Position numbers and translations under genes: made by a program
Assembly (NCBI RefSeq): GCF_000321225.1
Contig: NW_004451880.1
Location: forward strand, 226,319 to 290,318
Reading direction: 5' to 3'
Source of the DNA: Odobenus rosmarus divergens
Taxonomy: Eukaryota; Chordata; Mammalia; Carnivora; Odobenidae
DNA length: 64,000 nt
Notes under the pieces: model-generated
Database searches by the model: none
Told to the model about the DNA's origin: nothing
What the model saw: only the letters and a program-made list of their open reading frames with translations
Part shown: positions 1-13,098 of the stretch, piece after piece
How the letters are laid out: every line of letters starts with the position of its first letter
Numbering within the stretch: the stretch's first letter is position 1

Positions 1-872
1 TGCAGGGAATAATCTCAATCTTTTGGTATCAATTGAGACCTGATTTATGACCCAGTATGTGGTCTGTTCTGGAGAAAGTTCCATGTGTGCTTGAGAAGAA
101 TGAGTATTCTGTTGTTTTAGGGTGGAATGTTCCGTATATATCTATGAGGTCCATCTGGTCCAGTGTATCATTCAAAGCTCTTGTTTCTTTGTTGATTTTC
201 TGCTTAGGTGATCTATTGCTGAGAGTGGAGTATTGAGGTCTCCTACAATTAACGTATTGTTATCAATATGACTCTTTATTGTGGTTAACAGTTGGCTTAT
301 GTAGATGACTGCTCCCATGTTGGGGGCGTAGATATTTACAATTGTTAGATCTTCTTGTTGGATAGACCCTTTAAGAATGATATAGTGTCCTTCTGTGTCT
401 CTAACTACAGTCTTTAGCTTAAAATCTAATTTGTCTGATATAAGAATTGCTTCCCCATGGGTGCCTGGGTGGCTCAGTTGGTTAAGCGACTGCCTTCAGC
501 TCAGGTCATGATCCTGGAGTCCCAGGATCGGGTCCCGCATCGGGCTCCCTGCTCAGCACGGAGTCTGCTTCTCCTTCTGACCCTCTGTCTCTCATTCTCT
601 CTCTCTCAAATAAATAAATAAAATCTTTAAAAAAAAAAAAAAAGAATTGCTTCCCCAGCTTTCTTTTGAGGTCCACTGGCATGGAAGATGGAGCTCTATC
701 CCTTCACTTTCAGTCTGGATGTATCTTTAGGTTCAAAATGAGTCTCTTGTAGACAGCATATGGATGGGTCCTGTCTTTTTATCTAATCTGCAACCCTGTG
801 CCGTTTTATGGGAGCATTTAGGCCGTTCACGTTGAGAGTGATTATTGAAAGATATGAATTAATTGTCATCAT
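1..872 (-). pseudogene. L1 ORF2 endonuclease N-terminus, nonsense mutated
   Basis: The minus strand from 872 encodes the beginning of L1 ORF2, including residues resembling 'ITLNVNGLNAPIKRHR', 'CCLQETHF' and, further on, 'SDKLDFK' and 'IVNIYAPN'. These are the apurinic-like endonuclease motifs of L1 ORF2p. The first ATG is at 872-870. An in-frame TAG lies at 785-783 after 29 codons, where L1s usually carry a tryptophan-like position. A SINEC insertion (458-641) then interrupts the frame. The reverse transcriptase part is outside the window. Start choice follows the normal position just after the ORF1 stop. Confidence 0.82.
442..657 (+). mobile_element. SINEC (tRNA-Lys-derived SINE), with 16-bp target duplication
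   Basis: The body (458-641) starts with 'tgcctgggtggctcagttgg', containing the pol III A-box-like segment. It continues with 'ggtcatgatcctggagtccc', a CT-rich stretch, (AATAA) repeats and a poly(A) tail. The 16-bp duplication 'aagaattgcttcccca' flanks it at 442-457 and 642-657 without mismatch, so the insertion is fairly young. It was copied in trans by L1 machinery into the older L1 ORF2 region. Head sequence and CT tail identify it as a carnivore SINEC. Confidence 0.96.
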
Positions 873-950
873 GTTGCCTGTGAAGACCTTGTTTTTATAG
901 ATAGTCCCTGTAAATTTCTTTTCTATATCACTCTTGGGGTCTTTCTCCTT

Positions 951-1785
951 TTATAGAACCCCCCTTAATACTTCTTGCAGGGTTGGCTTAGTGGTCACAT
1001 ATTCTTTCAGTTTCTGCTGGTCTTGGAAGCTCTGCATCTCTCCATCCATTCTAAATGACAGCCTTGCCAGATAAAGTATTCTTGGCTGCATGTTATTCTC
1101 ATTTAGTACCCTGAATATGTCTTGCCAGGCCTTTCTAGCTTGCCAGGTCTCTGTGGATAGGTCTGATGTTATTCTGATGTTCCTCCCTCGGTACATAAGG
1201 AATCTCTTCCCCCTAAATGCCCTTAAGATGGTTTCCTTGGTTCTAAGATTTGCGAGTTTTACTATTACATGCCAGGGTTTTGGTCTGTTTTCCTTGATCT
1301 TGGGAAGGGTCCTCTCTGCCTCTAGGACACGAATGTTTGTTTCATTCCCCAGATTAGGGAAGTTCTCAGCTACGATTTGCTCAAATATATCTTCTAGTCC
1401 TCTGTCTCTCTCCACCCCCAATAATTCTGACAGTGGAACGTTTCATGGTGTCACTTATTTCTCTGATTCTATTTTCATGGATTCTGGGTTGTTTTTCTCT
1501 GGCCTCCTCTTTTCCCTTTTTGTCTATTAATTGGTCTTCTAGGTCACTAATTTGTTCTTCTGCTTCGCTTACCCTAGCTGTTAGATTATCTAGATTAGAT
1601 TGGATCTCACTGAAAGCATTTTTAAATTCTGCCAATTCAGCTTTCATTTCTGCCCTTAGAGACTCTGTGTTGCCATTAATTGATTTCTCCATTCTAGCTA
1701 TTGTCTTCACAACTGATAGCCTGAATTCCATCTCCGACATCTTGGTTATATCTGAATCCATTTGTAAATCTGTGGCATAAGTCAT
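951..1785 (-). pseudogene. L1 ORF1 (RNA-binding chaperone) relic, frameshifted
   Basis: Two overlapping minus-strand frames together cover one L1 ORF1. The first (1,785-1,381) carries the N-terminal coiled coil, with heptad-like residues around 'AEFKNAFSEIQSNLDNLTAR'. The second (1,421-951) carries the RRM and C-terminal domain, including 'KPWHVIVKLANLRTKETIL' and 'RITSDLSTETWQARKAW', and ends in 'TLQEVLRGVL'. In active L1s ORF1p forms trimers and coats L1 RNA in cytoplasmic particles. The frames differ by one base, and the break falls near a five-base C run at 1,415-1,419 (+ strand), the likely indel site. The ORF1 to ORF2 order and the short spacer agree with normal L1 layout. It is a decayed transposon gene, not a host gene. 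Confidence 0.88.
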
Positions 1786-1789
1786 AGTC

Positions 1790-2698
1790 TCTGAGTCTTT
1801 CCTGTTTTGGGGTTCCTCCTCCTAGTCATTCTGTTGAGGAGTGATTGAGGGAATGTTTAGAGTCCAAATTATTGACCACAACCTAAGCAAGATGCACCTG
1901 TTTTCTAGGGACCTTAGGGCTGCTGGCCCCTTGTTTTCCCAGCCTGTCTTCTGGGAGAGGGGACTGCCATGCTGTTATTCAGGCAACCCTGTTTGGGCAG
2001 AGTTGCCCTGCCCCCCTGTGGTGGGGGATGGGCTCAGTGAAAACCAGTTTTGGAGAGCTTTTGTTCTCTGGCAGTGTTCCCTGGCAGCTTTGCATCTCTT
2101 CCGAGAGTCAAAGCAGAAGAGACCGTTTCCAGCCCTCTGCCTCAGAGCAGAGAGATCGCAGTCTGTTCTTCAGTGAGCTCTCCAGGCCACACTATCTCCA
2201 TTTCTGTCTGTGCTGCTATAAACTGCAGCATCCTGGGTTGTGCGCCCTCAGCAGCGCTCCCAGTCCTCACCTCCAGGTCAGGGCTCGTCTCTGCCCTTCG
2301 TGCTTCTAAAACCACCAGCCGCCCCCAGTTTGCATGCGTGGCCCCACCAATCTGGGTTTCCATGGTGGGGCTGCCCTAAAGCCCTTTCCCCGTCGCTACC
2401 AGTCTGCAAGTCTTTGCCCAGTCCCCAGCACGGGAGGCTATCGCTCACCAGCGGTGTAGGATCTGGGCAGCTGGGCTCCCTCCCCCTTCCGTTTATCCTG
2501 CGATATCTGCCCACAGAATCACAGCTCCCCACTTCGTACGTGGAAACCAACCGCATGCGATATTCTGTTTGTAGAGATCCAGATCTGTCTTCTTACATCT
2601 CAGGCTGATTTTGTGGGTGTTCAGAGTGGCCTGGTAGATATCCAGCTCAATTCTGGGGACCAGTTAGAATAGGATCCCCTACTCCTCCACCATCTTTT
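1790..2698 (-). promoter_or_regulatory. L1 5' UTR (former internal promoter region)
   Basis: This stretch is clearly richer in G+C and CpG than the L1 fragments on either side and precedes ORF1 on the minus strand. In L1s this region carries the internal pol II promoter. It contains several short open frames on both strands that are chance readings. No activity can be inferred from sequence alone; in the TBCEL intron it would fire antisense to the gene. Confidence 0.7.
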
Positions 2699-2729
2699 CT
2701 CACTCCCCCATATGGTTTTTCCCCCATAT

Positions 2730-4320
2730 GGATAATTGGTATTCACCACTGATATTTAATACCACCTCTGTCATATGTCTTGTTTTTTGTATGCGTGTGT
2801 GGTTCTTCCTCCACCCTGTTCTGTTCCGTTGGTGTATGTGTCCATTCCTATACCATTACAAAATTGCAAAATCACATTGCTAAATTGTAGTGAGTATAAA
2901 TTCCCAGTAAGTTTCCACACCTAATTGTTTTTCAAGTTACCTTAGAGATCGTAGCCCCTCTTCTCTATGAATTTTAGGAGAACCACAAAAATCCTGCTGT
3001 AATTTGGATTCTGATTGCATTGAATTCACTGACTAATTTGGGAGGATTGACAGCTTGATGCTATTTTGTCTTCATATCTGTGAACATAGGATATCTTCCC
3101 ATTTAATTCAAAGCATCTTTTCTGTCCTTCAGCAGTGTTTCTAATTGTCTCTCAAAGGCCTTGCACATATCTGTTAAATTTTGTTTCCAGGCATCTTCTG
3201 CATTTTGTTGCTATTTTAAATGAAATCATTTTTTCTGTCACTGCTTTCCAATTGCTTCATGTTGGTGTATAAGAATGCTATGTATTTTTGCATGTTGATC
3301 ACGTATCCATCAGTCTTGCCTGTGTAAAAAGTAATCTTTACTTTCTTTTGGGTTTCTATGTAGACAGTCCTCCAGTATAATATTACAAATGAACAGTAAA
3401 AGAGGTCATCTTTATCTTGTTTCTCACTTTAAAGGGACCACTTCCAAAGTTTCAGTCTGAAGTATTTTGATATGAAATGTGACTTTTGCTGTTGCTTTTT
3501 CATAGTCTTTCATATCAGGTTAAGGTAGTTACTACCTCTGTTTTTCTAAGAGTTTCTTTTAATATGAATGAGTATTGATTTCTTATAGAATGTTCTTTCT
3601 GTATTGAGGTGAACATGGTGTTTTGATAGGTGAATCTGAATTTGAGGGATACACTTTTCAGATAATGAACCATCTTTGCATTCCTTTCAGCACTGCAGAC
3701 TTTAATTTTATGATGCTATTTGGTATGTTTCCATCTATTTTCATATTTAGATGAAACTATATTTCATATTGGTTTGTAATTTTCTACTGTTCCTTTCTGG
3801 TTTTGTTATTGAAGGTTAATTAGCTCTACAAAATGAAATGGATTGGTAATTTTATATTTTTCTATTAAAGTAACTGTTTCATTTAGTTTTAAAATTTTAC
3901 AGTCATTCATAATATTCTTCTGATTTGGGAGTAGCTGTTTAAGTTTTTCAATTATTTTATCCTATTTAATTCTCATTTGGACTAGGTAATACTTCCACAT
4001 GGAACCCAATTAAAAATTTTTGAAATGCTGTAGACCATAAACCAAGTCTTACTCCCACTTTTATCCTTAGCAGTTATTCAGATATTTGGTCCCTGGGCAA
4101 CTACTGACACTATTTTCTTGTTATAGTCACCATTGCTATCCAATGCATAATTATTGTACACAGTCACAAAACAATATACATCTGGCTTTTTTCACTTAAC
4201 AGATGTTCAGTGACATTCTACAGTGCCCTCATTATATTTTTGCCCTCATATCTCTGTATCTTCCTATATAGCTCCTCTCTCTCTCTTTTTGATTAGTCCT
4301 GATAAATGATTATATTTTTA
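2730..4320 (-). mobile_element. Old L1 fragment, ORF2 to 3' side, antisense
   Basis: AT-rich sequence with recognisable antisense L1 ORF2 C-terminal phrases, such as a 'gttctgttccgttggtgtat' type segment and 'gggaggattgacagcttgat'. It is heavily diverged and has stops in every frame. It is distinct from and older than the L1 at 1-2,698. The boundary with the next fragment is approximate. Confidence 0.7.
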
Positions 4321-6528
4321 GAACTATCCTTTGTTTAACATCAGGGCTGTTGAGGTATAATTGACATAGAGTAAGTTTTACCAATTTTAAGTGTACATTT
4401 CTGAGTTTTGACAAAACTACAATTATGTAACTATTAACACAATCAGAATATACAGCAATTCTATCACCCAAAAAACTCTTTCCCTGACTCCATCATCTGT
4501 CAACCACCGATCTATTTTCGGCCCTCTAGTTTTCTCTTTTCCAGAATGTCATATAAATGGAATCATATAGTATATAACCTTTTCTTTCAATTGAAAATTT
4601 TACTGAGATAATTATAGATTTACATGCAGTTGTAAGAAATAGTATAGCCAGATCCTATGTACACTTTACCCACTTTCCCCCAATAGTAAAATTTTGCAGA
4701 ACTCTAGTACAGTATCATAACCAGGATCTTACTCCAATTTCCCCAGTTTTACTTGCACATGTATGTGTATGTGTATGTCTCTGTGTATATTTTAGTTCTC
4801 TACATCTTATTGCATATGTAGGTTTACATATCCACTACCGTTGTCAAAATAGTGAACAGTTCCATCACCAAGATCTCTCAGATTGCCCTTTATAACCACA
4901 CTCAGCTCCCTGCCAGCAACCCTACTCCCATCTCTACCCCCTAGCAACCATTGATCTTATCATCATTTATAAAATTTTGCCATCTCAAAAATGTTACATA
5001 AGTGGAATCATACTGTATATAACCTTTTGGGATTTTTTTTTTTTTCACTTAGCATAATTCCCGAGATTCACTTACATTGTTGCATGTATCAGTAGTTTGT
5101 GCCTTTTTATTGCTCAGTAGTATTTTGTGTTATGTATGTACCACGGTTTATTTAACCATTTGCTTACTGAAGAACATCTGGATCAATTCTGGTTTGGAGT
5201 TATTACAAATGACATAATTATATGAATATTCTTGTATAGGTTTTTTTGTGAACATAAGTTCTCATTCCTCTGGGATAAATGTCCAGGAGTACAATTGCTG
5301 AGCAGTGTGGTAATTGCATACTTAGTTTTATAAGAAACTACTATACGCTTTTCTAAAATGGCTGTACCATTTTACATTTCCACCAGCAATAAATGGGTGA
5401 TCAAATTTCTCTGCAGCATTCTCTTGCTAGCATTTGGTGTATTTTTATATTTTAGCCATTCTAATAGGTTTATAATATCTCATGATTTTAATTTTCATTT
5501 CCCTGATGGTTAAAGATCTTGAATATCTTTTCATTTGCTTATTTGTATCTGTAAAACCTCCAATGAAATATCTCTATGGTTTTTGCCTATTTTTTTATTG
5601 GATTGTTTCCTTACTGTTGAGTTTGAGAGTTGTTTATATATTCTAGATACTAGTTCTTTTTGGATATGTGGTTTGCAAATATTTTCTGTTAGTATGTAGC
5701 TTGTCTTTTTGGTCTTTTCACATGAGCTTTTATGGCACAAAAATTTTTAATTTTGATGAGTTCACCAATTTTTCCTTTTATGAATTGTGTTTTTAGTGTC
5801 AAGAACTCTTTGCCTAGGCATAGATATTGAAGATTTTCTTGGTTTTTTTTTTCCTAAAAGTTTTGTAGTTGTACATTGTACATTTAAATCTATAATCCAT
5901 TTAGAGTTAATTTTTGTGCAAGATGAAAAGTTGAAGCTGAAGTTCATTTTTTTGACCTTTGGTTGTCCAGTTTTCTAGCACTATTTGTTGAAAAGCCTGT
6001 CTTGCCTCATTGCATTGCTTTGCAACTTTTAACAAAAATTGGGAGAGTATATTTGTGTGGGTATATATCTGGATTTTTTAATTCTATTCCACCAATTTAT
6101 GTGTCTATTGTTCCACAAGTACCACACTGTCTTATAGCTATATAATAAGCTTTCATATCCTGTAGAATGATTCTTCCCACTTTATTCTTCAAGAATATTT
6201 TAGTTATTCCAGGACCTTTGCCTTTCTATATAAATTTTAGACTAAGTTTGTCTCTATCTACAAAAAATTTTGCTGAAATTTTGATAGGAATTTTATCAAA
6301 CCTGTAGATCAGTTTGGGGAAGATTGACATATTTACTATATTGGATCTTCCAATGCATGAACACAGTATGTCTCTTCATTTATTTAGGCCTTTTTATTTT
6401 CTCCCATCGGCATTTTGTAATTTTCAGCATACAAGTCTTATAAATCTTTCGTTAGATTTACACCTGAGTATTTCATGTCATTTGCAAATACAAAAATTTT
6501 ATTTATGCCTTTCCAATCTGTATGACCT

Positions 6529-6560
<32 letters not shown>

Positions 6561-7140
6561 TTTGCCTTATCGCAGTGGCTAGAACTACCAGTACTGTGTT
6601 GCATACAAGTGGTAAGAGTGGGCATCCTTGCTTTCCTCCCAATCTTAGGGAAAAGCATTCAGCCTTTTACCACTAAGTATAATGTTAGCTATGGATTTTT
6701 CTAGATGCTCTTTATCAAGTTGAAGTAGTTCCCCTCTATTTCTAACATTCTGAGAGTTTTTATCATAAATGGATATCAGATTTTTTTTCAAATGATTTTT
6801 CTGTCAATTAATATGATTTCTCTCTGTTAGCTAATTGATATGGGAGCTATATTGATTGATTTTCAAATGTTGAACTGGCATTACATATGTAGAATAAATT
6901 CCTCTTTATCATAGTGTATGTTTCTTTTTATATATTGTTGGATTTGGTTTGCTAATACTTTATTGAGGATTTTTGCATTTAAGGTCATGAGAGATATTAG
7001 TATGTAGTATTCTTTTCTTTAAAAAAAAACAAACTGTATTTTATGTGCTTTTAGTATCAGCGTAGCACTGGCTTCCTAAAGTGAGTTGGTAAGTGTTGCT
7101 CCTCTTTTGTTTTCTGGAAAAGATTGTGTACGATTGGTGT
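4320..7140 (-). mobile_element. Old L1M fragments, 3' UTR into ORF2, antisense
   Basis: It begins with an antisense L1M 3' UTR ('ggtataattgacatagagta'), followed by a second 3' UTR-like unit from about 4,590 ('agaaatagtatagccagatc'). It then runs back through the 3' part of ORF2 to reverse transcriptase-like sequence near 6,600-7,010. A T-run at 6,537-6,563 may mark a small insertion or expansion. No open frame of meaningful length remains. Confidence 0.75.
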
Positions 7141-7149
7141 TAATTTTTT

Positions 7150-9535
7150 TTGGGGGGGTCATTTAAAAAATTCTTTTACATTTTCATTGTAGTAAAATAC
7201 ATGTAACAAAATTTACCATCTTAACCATTTTTTTAATTGTGATAAAATGTACATAACATAATATTTACTATCTTAACCATTTTAAAGTGCACAGTTTGGT
7301 AGTGTTAAATACATTTACATTGTTGTACAGCAAATCTCCAGAACATTTTTCATTTTGTAAAACTGAAACTCCACACTCATTAAACATTACCTCCCCATTG
7401 TCTACTCCCTCCCACCCCTTGCAGTCACCTGGCAATTATTATTCTGCTTTCTGTCTCTATGAATTTGACTACTCTAGAGACCTTATATAAATGAAATCAT
7501 ACAGTATTTGTTTTTTGTGACTGACTTAATTTCACTTAGCATAATGTTCTCGAGGTTCATCCATGTTGTAGCATGTGACAGAATTTACTTTTTTAAAAAG
7601 GTTGAATATTTTATTGTATGTATAGAGCACATTTTGTTTAACCATTCATTCATCAGTAGACATTTGGGTTGCTTCCACTTCATGGCTATTAGGAATAATT
7701 CTGCTGTGAACATGGGTGTGCAGCTATCTCTTCAAGACCCAGCTTTTCAATTCTTTGGATCCCAAAAATGGGATTGCTGGATCCTATGGTAATTCTCTTT
7801 TTAATTTTTGAAGAACCACCATACTGTTTATGTCCATAGTGGTTGTATCATTTTACAGTCACGCCAACAGTACACAACAGTTTCAACTTCTCCACTAGCC
7901 AAAACTTGTTATTTTGTATATGTGTGTGCAGGGTTTTTTTTTTTTTTAATGTAATCATCCTAATGGGTGTGAGGTGGTATTTCATTGTTGTTTTGATTTG
8001 TATTTCTTTGATTACTAACAATGATGAACATCTCATATGCTCGTTGGCCATTTGTATGCCATCTTTGGAAAAATGTCTATCCAAGTCCTTTGCTATTTTT
8101 AAATCAGTTTTTTAAATTTTTTGTTATAGAGCTGAAGAGATTCTTTATATATTTTGCATATTAACCTCTTATCAGATATATGATTTGCAAATATTTTCTC
8201 CCAATATTATGTAGGTTGGCTTTTGCTCTGCTCATCATATTCTTTGATGTGCACAAATTTTTAAGTTTGATGTAGTGCCATTTGCCTATTTTTGCATTTG
8301 TTGCCTGTGCTTTTGGTGTAATATCCAAGAAATCATTGCCAAATCCAATGTCAATGAAATTCCCCCCTATGTTTTCTTCTAGCAGTTTTTTAGTTTTAGG
8401 TTGTATATTTAGGTCTTTAGTGCATTTGACTTAATTTTTGTATAGGGTTAAAATAAGGGTCCACTTTCACTTTTTTGCATGCACTGTTTGTTAAAGAAAC
8501 TGTCCTTTCTCTATGGAGTGGTCTTGGCACCGTTATTGAAGATCATTTGACCACGTACATGTGGTTTTATTTCTGGCCTGTTTATTCTATTGCATTGGTC
8601 TATATGTCTGTCCTAATGCCAGTACCAAACTGTTTTGATTACTGTAGCTTTGTAATATGTTTTGAAGTAAGGGAGTGTGAGTTCCTCCAGCTTTATTCTT
8701 ACTTTTTGAAATTATTGTGGCTATTCAGGGTCCTTTGATATTCCATATGAATTTGAAGATGATTTTTTTCTTTTTCTGCAAAAAAATGCTGTTGAAATTT
8801 TGACAGGGATTACATTGAATCTGTATATTACTTTGAGTGGTATAACTTCTTAATAATATTAAGTATTTTAATCCATGAACACAGAATGTTTTTTCATTTA
8901 TTTGTCTTTAATTTCTTTCAGCAATGTTTTGTAGTTTTCAGTGGTATTTTCCTTTTTTTAAAAAAAAATGCCAGTTTGATTTCCACTATCTTTATTATTT
9001 CCTTCCTTTTGCTTGATTTGTTCTTTTTCTGGTTTCTGAGGTAGGAATATAGATTATTGACTTGAGATCTTTCCTAATAAACATGTAGTGCTCTAAATTT
9101 CACTCATAGCACTATTGGCATCCTACATGTTTTGATACATTATATATTTAATTTTCATTCAGTTCTTTGTTCTTAAAAAATTATTTCATTTGAGTCTTCC
9201 TCTTGACCTATGGATTATTTAGAAGTTTAATTTCCAAGTATTTAGGAATTTCCTAAATTGTTATCTTTCTGTTACTGATTTCTACTTTGGTTCCATATGG
9301 TCAGAGAACATACTCTGGGTAATAGCAATTCTTTTTGATTTGTTAAAGTTAATTTTATGGCCTATCTTCAAATAGGCCATAATAAACTTCAAATAAACTT
9401 CAAAAAATGTGTATTCTGCTGTTGTTGAGTGCAGAATTCTATATATGTCAATTAGATACTGTTGATTGATTTTTTTTTGTGCAAATCTCCCCCATTCTTG
9501 CTGATTTTCTGTCTGATAGTTCTCTCATTTCCTGA
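7150..9535 (-). mobile_element. Old L1M fragment, 3' UTR into ORF2, antisense
   Basis: A new 3' UTR unit starts here, with 'aaaatttaccatcttaacca' near 7,208 and a similar 'ttactatcttaaccatttt' near 7,264. It then repeats the L1 order seen in the previous block, including 'ttgggttgcttccacttcat' near 7,664, and reaches the 5' half of ORF2 by 9,300. This shows that it is a separate insertion from the neighbouring fragments. Confidence 0.75.
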
Positions 9536-9640
9536 AAAGAGATGTAGGCAGCCTTTTGAGTCTGCTTTCTTTTACTTAGCATGATGTATTTGATATTCAT
9601 CTGTCTTGTGTGTATCACTAGTGAGATCCTTTTTACTGCT

Positions 9641-9788
9641 CAGTTGTATACTTTTTCTTTTTTTCTTTCTTTTTTTTTTTTCTTAAGTAGGCTCCAAGCC
9701 CAGGTGGGGCTTGAACTCCTGACCCTGAGATTAAAAGCCATGTGCTCAACTGACTGAGCCAGCCAGGCACCCCAGTAGTATTCTTTTA
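9641..9788 (-). mobile_element. SINEC copy, antisense, 5'-only short form
   Basis: Reverse-complement SINEC: T-run, then 'gaccctgagattaaaagcca' and 'gactgagccagccaggcacc', which is the complement of the SINE head. The body is only about 118 bp (9,656-9,773) because most of the CT-rich tail region is missing. Flanks 'cagttgtatactttt' (from 9,641) and 'cagtagtattctttt' (from 9,773) look like a decayed target duplication with two mismatches. Confidence 0.88.
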
Positions 9789-12162
9789 TATAGATGTAAC
9801 ACAGTTTAGCCATTCATCAGCTGAAGTACATTTGAAGTGTTTCCTCTTTTTTTCTTTCTTTCTTTTTCTTTTTTTTCTTTTTTTTTTTTTACAAGTTATT
9901 AAGAAAGCTGCGATAAACAGTCATAGGTTTCTGTGTGAATATTAGTTCTTATTTCTCTTGGGTAAATACCAAGAACTGGAACTGCTGAGTCACATAAAAG
10001 TGTATGTTTAATTTGCCAAGCTGTTTTCCAAAGTGGTGCACCATTTTGCTTCCCCCCCCAGCAACGTGTGAAAGTTCCTGTTTCTCCACATCCTCATCAG
10101 TACTTGGTATTTTCCATTTTTTTGTTTCTGTTTTGTTTTTCTGTTTTTTGTTTGTTTTGTTTCGTTTCTTAGATTTTAGCCATTCTAATAGACGTGGAGT
10201 GGTATCTCATTGTGGTTTTAATTTGCATTTCCCTGATGACTATTAATGTTGAACATATTCTTATGAGCTTTTTTTGCCATCCAAATTCCTTCTTTGGTGA
10301 AATGTTTGTTAAAATCTTTTGCCCATTTTTGTAGTAGGTTGTTTTCTTATTACTGGCTTTTGAGAGTTCTTTATATACTCCAGATATATATTGCTTCCCA
10401 GATATGTGTTTTGTAAATTTTTTCTCTCAGTCTGGCTTGTCATTTTCATTCTTTCAACAGTTGCTTTCAAAAGCAGAAGTTTTAAATTTTGCTGACATTG
10501 AACTTACTGGTTTTTTTCCTTTATGGATCATGCTTTTGGTGTGATATCTAGGAAATTTTTGACTAACACAAGATCACAGAGATTTTTATGTATGTTTTCT
10601 AGACATTTTATAGTTTTAAGTTTTCCATTTAAGCTTTTGATTCATTTGAATTAATTTTTGTATATAGTGTAGTGCATGAGTTTGTGTGTTTTGTTTTAAC
10701 TTTGACATAGGAGTGTCAATTGGTCTAGCAGTATTTATTGATAAGACTATCCTTTCTTGAATTGATTTTACACTTTTGTTGAAAATCAGTTAACCATATA
10801 GGTAGACTATTTCTGGATTCTGTGTTCTTTTCCATTGAGCTATGTGTCTGTCCTTTTTTGCCAGTATCACATTGTCTTGATTCCTGTCGCTTTATAGTAA
10901 GTTTTGAAATTCAGATTGTGTGTAGGTCCTCCAACTTTGATCTTCTTTTCAAAGTTATTTTGGCTATTTTGGTTTCTTTGCCTTTTAATATAAATATTAA
11001 GATAAGCTTGTTGAATTATAGAAAAAAAATCTACAGGGATTTTGATTGTTGTTGTGTGGAATCTGCAGGACAATTTGAGTAGGGCTGACATCTTAATAAT
11101 ATTGAGTCTTCCTGTTCATGAACCAGTATATCTCTCCATTTATTTCTTATTTGATTTCTTTCAGAAACTGATGTTTTGTATTTTTTCCACATATAGATCC
11201 TGCTCATATTTTGTTAAATTTATACTTAAGGATTTCATGTATCTTAGTCCTGTTATAAATAGTACTTTTTTAAAAATTTCAATTTTCAGTTATTCATTGC
11301 TAGATGTAGAAATACATGGGATTTTTGTATATTGACCTTGTATTCTGCAACCTTGCTAAAAACTTACTAGTTTGAGTAGTTCTTTTGTAGATTTATTGAA
11401 GACAATCATATTGTCTGTGAGGCACAGTGTATGTTTTCTTTTCTTTTCCAATCCATATGACTTTTTAAATTTTTATTTTTTTCCTTTCTTATTCTTTTTC
11501 TGCATCTGTTGAAAATTTATACAGTTTTTCTCTTTTAATGTGTCAATATAGTGAATTATATTGGCTGATTTTTCTTTAATATTTAACCAGCCTTAAATTT
11601 CCAGGATAAATCTCAATTGGTTATAATGTATTATCTTCTTTATACATTGGTGGATTTCATTTGCTAATATTTTGTTGATGATTTTTGCATCTGTTCATGA
11701 GGGATATTGATTTGTAACTTTCTTTTCTTGCAATGTCATTCTCATTTTAATATTGGGATAGCACTGGCCTCATAAAATGAATTTGTTAGTTTTTGCTCCT
11801 CTTTTCTAAAAAAATTTGTGTAGTGTTAATATTCTTTCTTAAATATTTTGTAGAATTTTGTTGGTGAAGCCATCTGTACCTGGTATTTTCTTTGCTGGAA
11901 GTTTTAACTATGATTAAATTTATTTAATAGATATAATGATTCACGTTACCTGTTCCTTTTGAATGAGCTTTGGTAGTTTGTGTCTTTGCAGGAATTCATC
12001 CATTTCATCTTAGTTATTGGATTTATGTGCATAAAGTTGTTCATAATATTCACTTATTATAAACCTTTAATGTCTATAGGGTCTGTAGTGTTGTCCCTGT
12101 GTTCAGTATCTTCTTTTCTTGATCAGTTTGGCTAGAGATTTATCAAATTTGCTCACCTTAAG

Positions 12163-12396
12163 ATCCAGATTTGGGGGCACCTAGGTTGCTCAGTCACTTA
12201 AGCATCCAACTCTTGATTTCGGTTCAGGTCATGATCTCAGGGTCATGAGATCGAGCCTGCATCAGGTTCCATGTGGAGTCTGCTGAGGATTCTGTCTCTC
12301 CTTCTCCCTCTGCTCCTCCCTGCTGTTTGTGTGAATTCTATCTCTCTCTCTCTCTCTAAATAAGTACATAAAATCTTTTAAAAATCCAGATTTGGG
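12163..12396 (+). mobile_element. SINEC copy with 13-bp target duplication
   Basis: The body at 12,176-12,383 starts 'ggcacctaggttgctcagtc' and contains 'ggtcatgatctcagggtcat', a (CT)n tract and an AAATAAGTACATAAAATC-type tail. The duplication 'atccagatttggg' is exact at 12,163-12,175 and 12,384-12,396. The body has many substitutions relative to the copies at 458 and 29,796, so it is an older insertion of the same family. Confidence 0.93.
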
Positions 12397-13098
12397 TTTC
12401 ATTGGTTTTCTGTTTTTTTCTGCATCCTATTTCACTGATTTCTACTCATATCTTTACTAGTTCTTGTTTTCTTGCTTTGGGTTAAATTTGATCTTTCTCT
12501 AGCTTCTTAAGGTAGAAGCTTAGATCATTGTCTTGAGACCGTCCTTCTTTCTCTTATAAACATTTAATTATATAAATTTCCTTTTGAGCACTGCATTAGT
12601 TACATTCTATACTTTTTTGTATATTGTATTTTCATTTTCATTGAATTCAGAATTATTTTCTAATTTCCCCTGTGACTTTCTCTTTGACCTATTATAGGTT
12701 ATTTACAGGTGTGTTGTATATTTTCCAAATACTTGGGGATTTTCCAGCTATCTTTCTGTTAATGATTTCTAGTTTAGTTTCATCATAGTAAGATAACATA
12801 CTTTGTATTATCTTAATTCTTTTAAGCCTATTGAGGTATGTTTTCAGCCTAGACTATGGTCTGTTTTTGTGAATACTCCATACATACTAGAAAAAAAATG
12901 TGTGTTCTAATGTTGTTGAGAAGTGTGTTTTATAAATGTCAGGTCAGGTTTTTAGTAGAATTCAGGTCTTTTATATTGTTAACAGTATTCTGTCTGCTTG
13001 TTCTATCAATTATTGAGAAAAGAGTGTTCTAGTCTTCAGCTGTAATCATGGATTTATTTTTACTCTCAGATCTATCAGTTTTTGCTTCATTATCTTGA

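Larger units (their letters stand above)
1..2698 (-). mobile_element. Carnivore-type L1 retrotransposon with 5' end, broken
   Basis: Read on the minus strand, this is an L1 whose 5' end lies near 2,698 ('aagatggtggaggagtagg' on the minus strand, the usual start of carnivore L1 5' UTRs). It continues through a GC-rich 5' UTR (about 2,698-1,790), ORF1 (1,785-951) and the start of ORF2 (from 872), then runs off the window edge. A SINEC copy is nested at 458-641. ORF1 is frameshifted and ORF2 has a stop at its 30th codon, so this copy cannot move by itself. It sits antisense inside the last TBCEL intron. The family assignment rests on ORF1/ORF2 protein resemblance and the 5' UTR sequence; the exact subfamily cannot be named without a repeat library. 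Confidence 0.9.

Noticed and set aside
458..520. tRNA gene in the SINE heads
   Set aside because: A- and B-box-like words are present, but they belong to tRNA-derived SINEs with CT tails and poly(A), not a folded tRNA.
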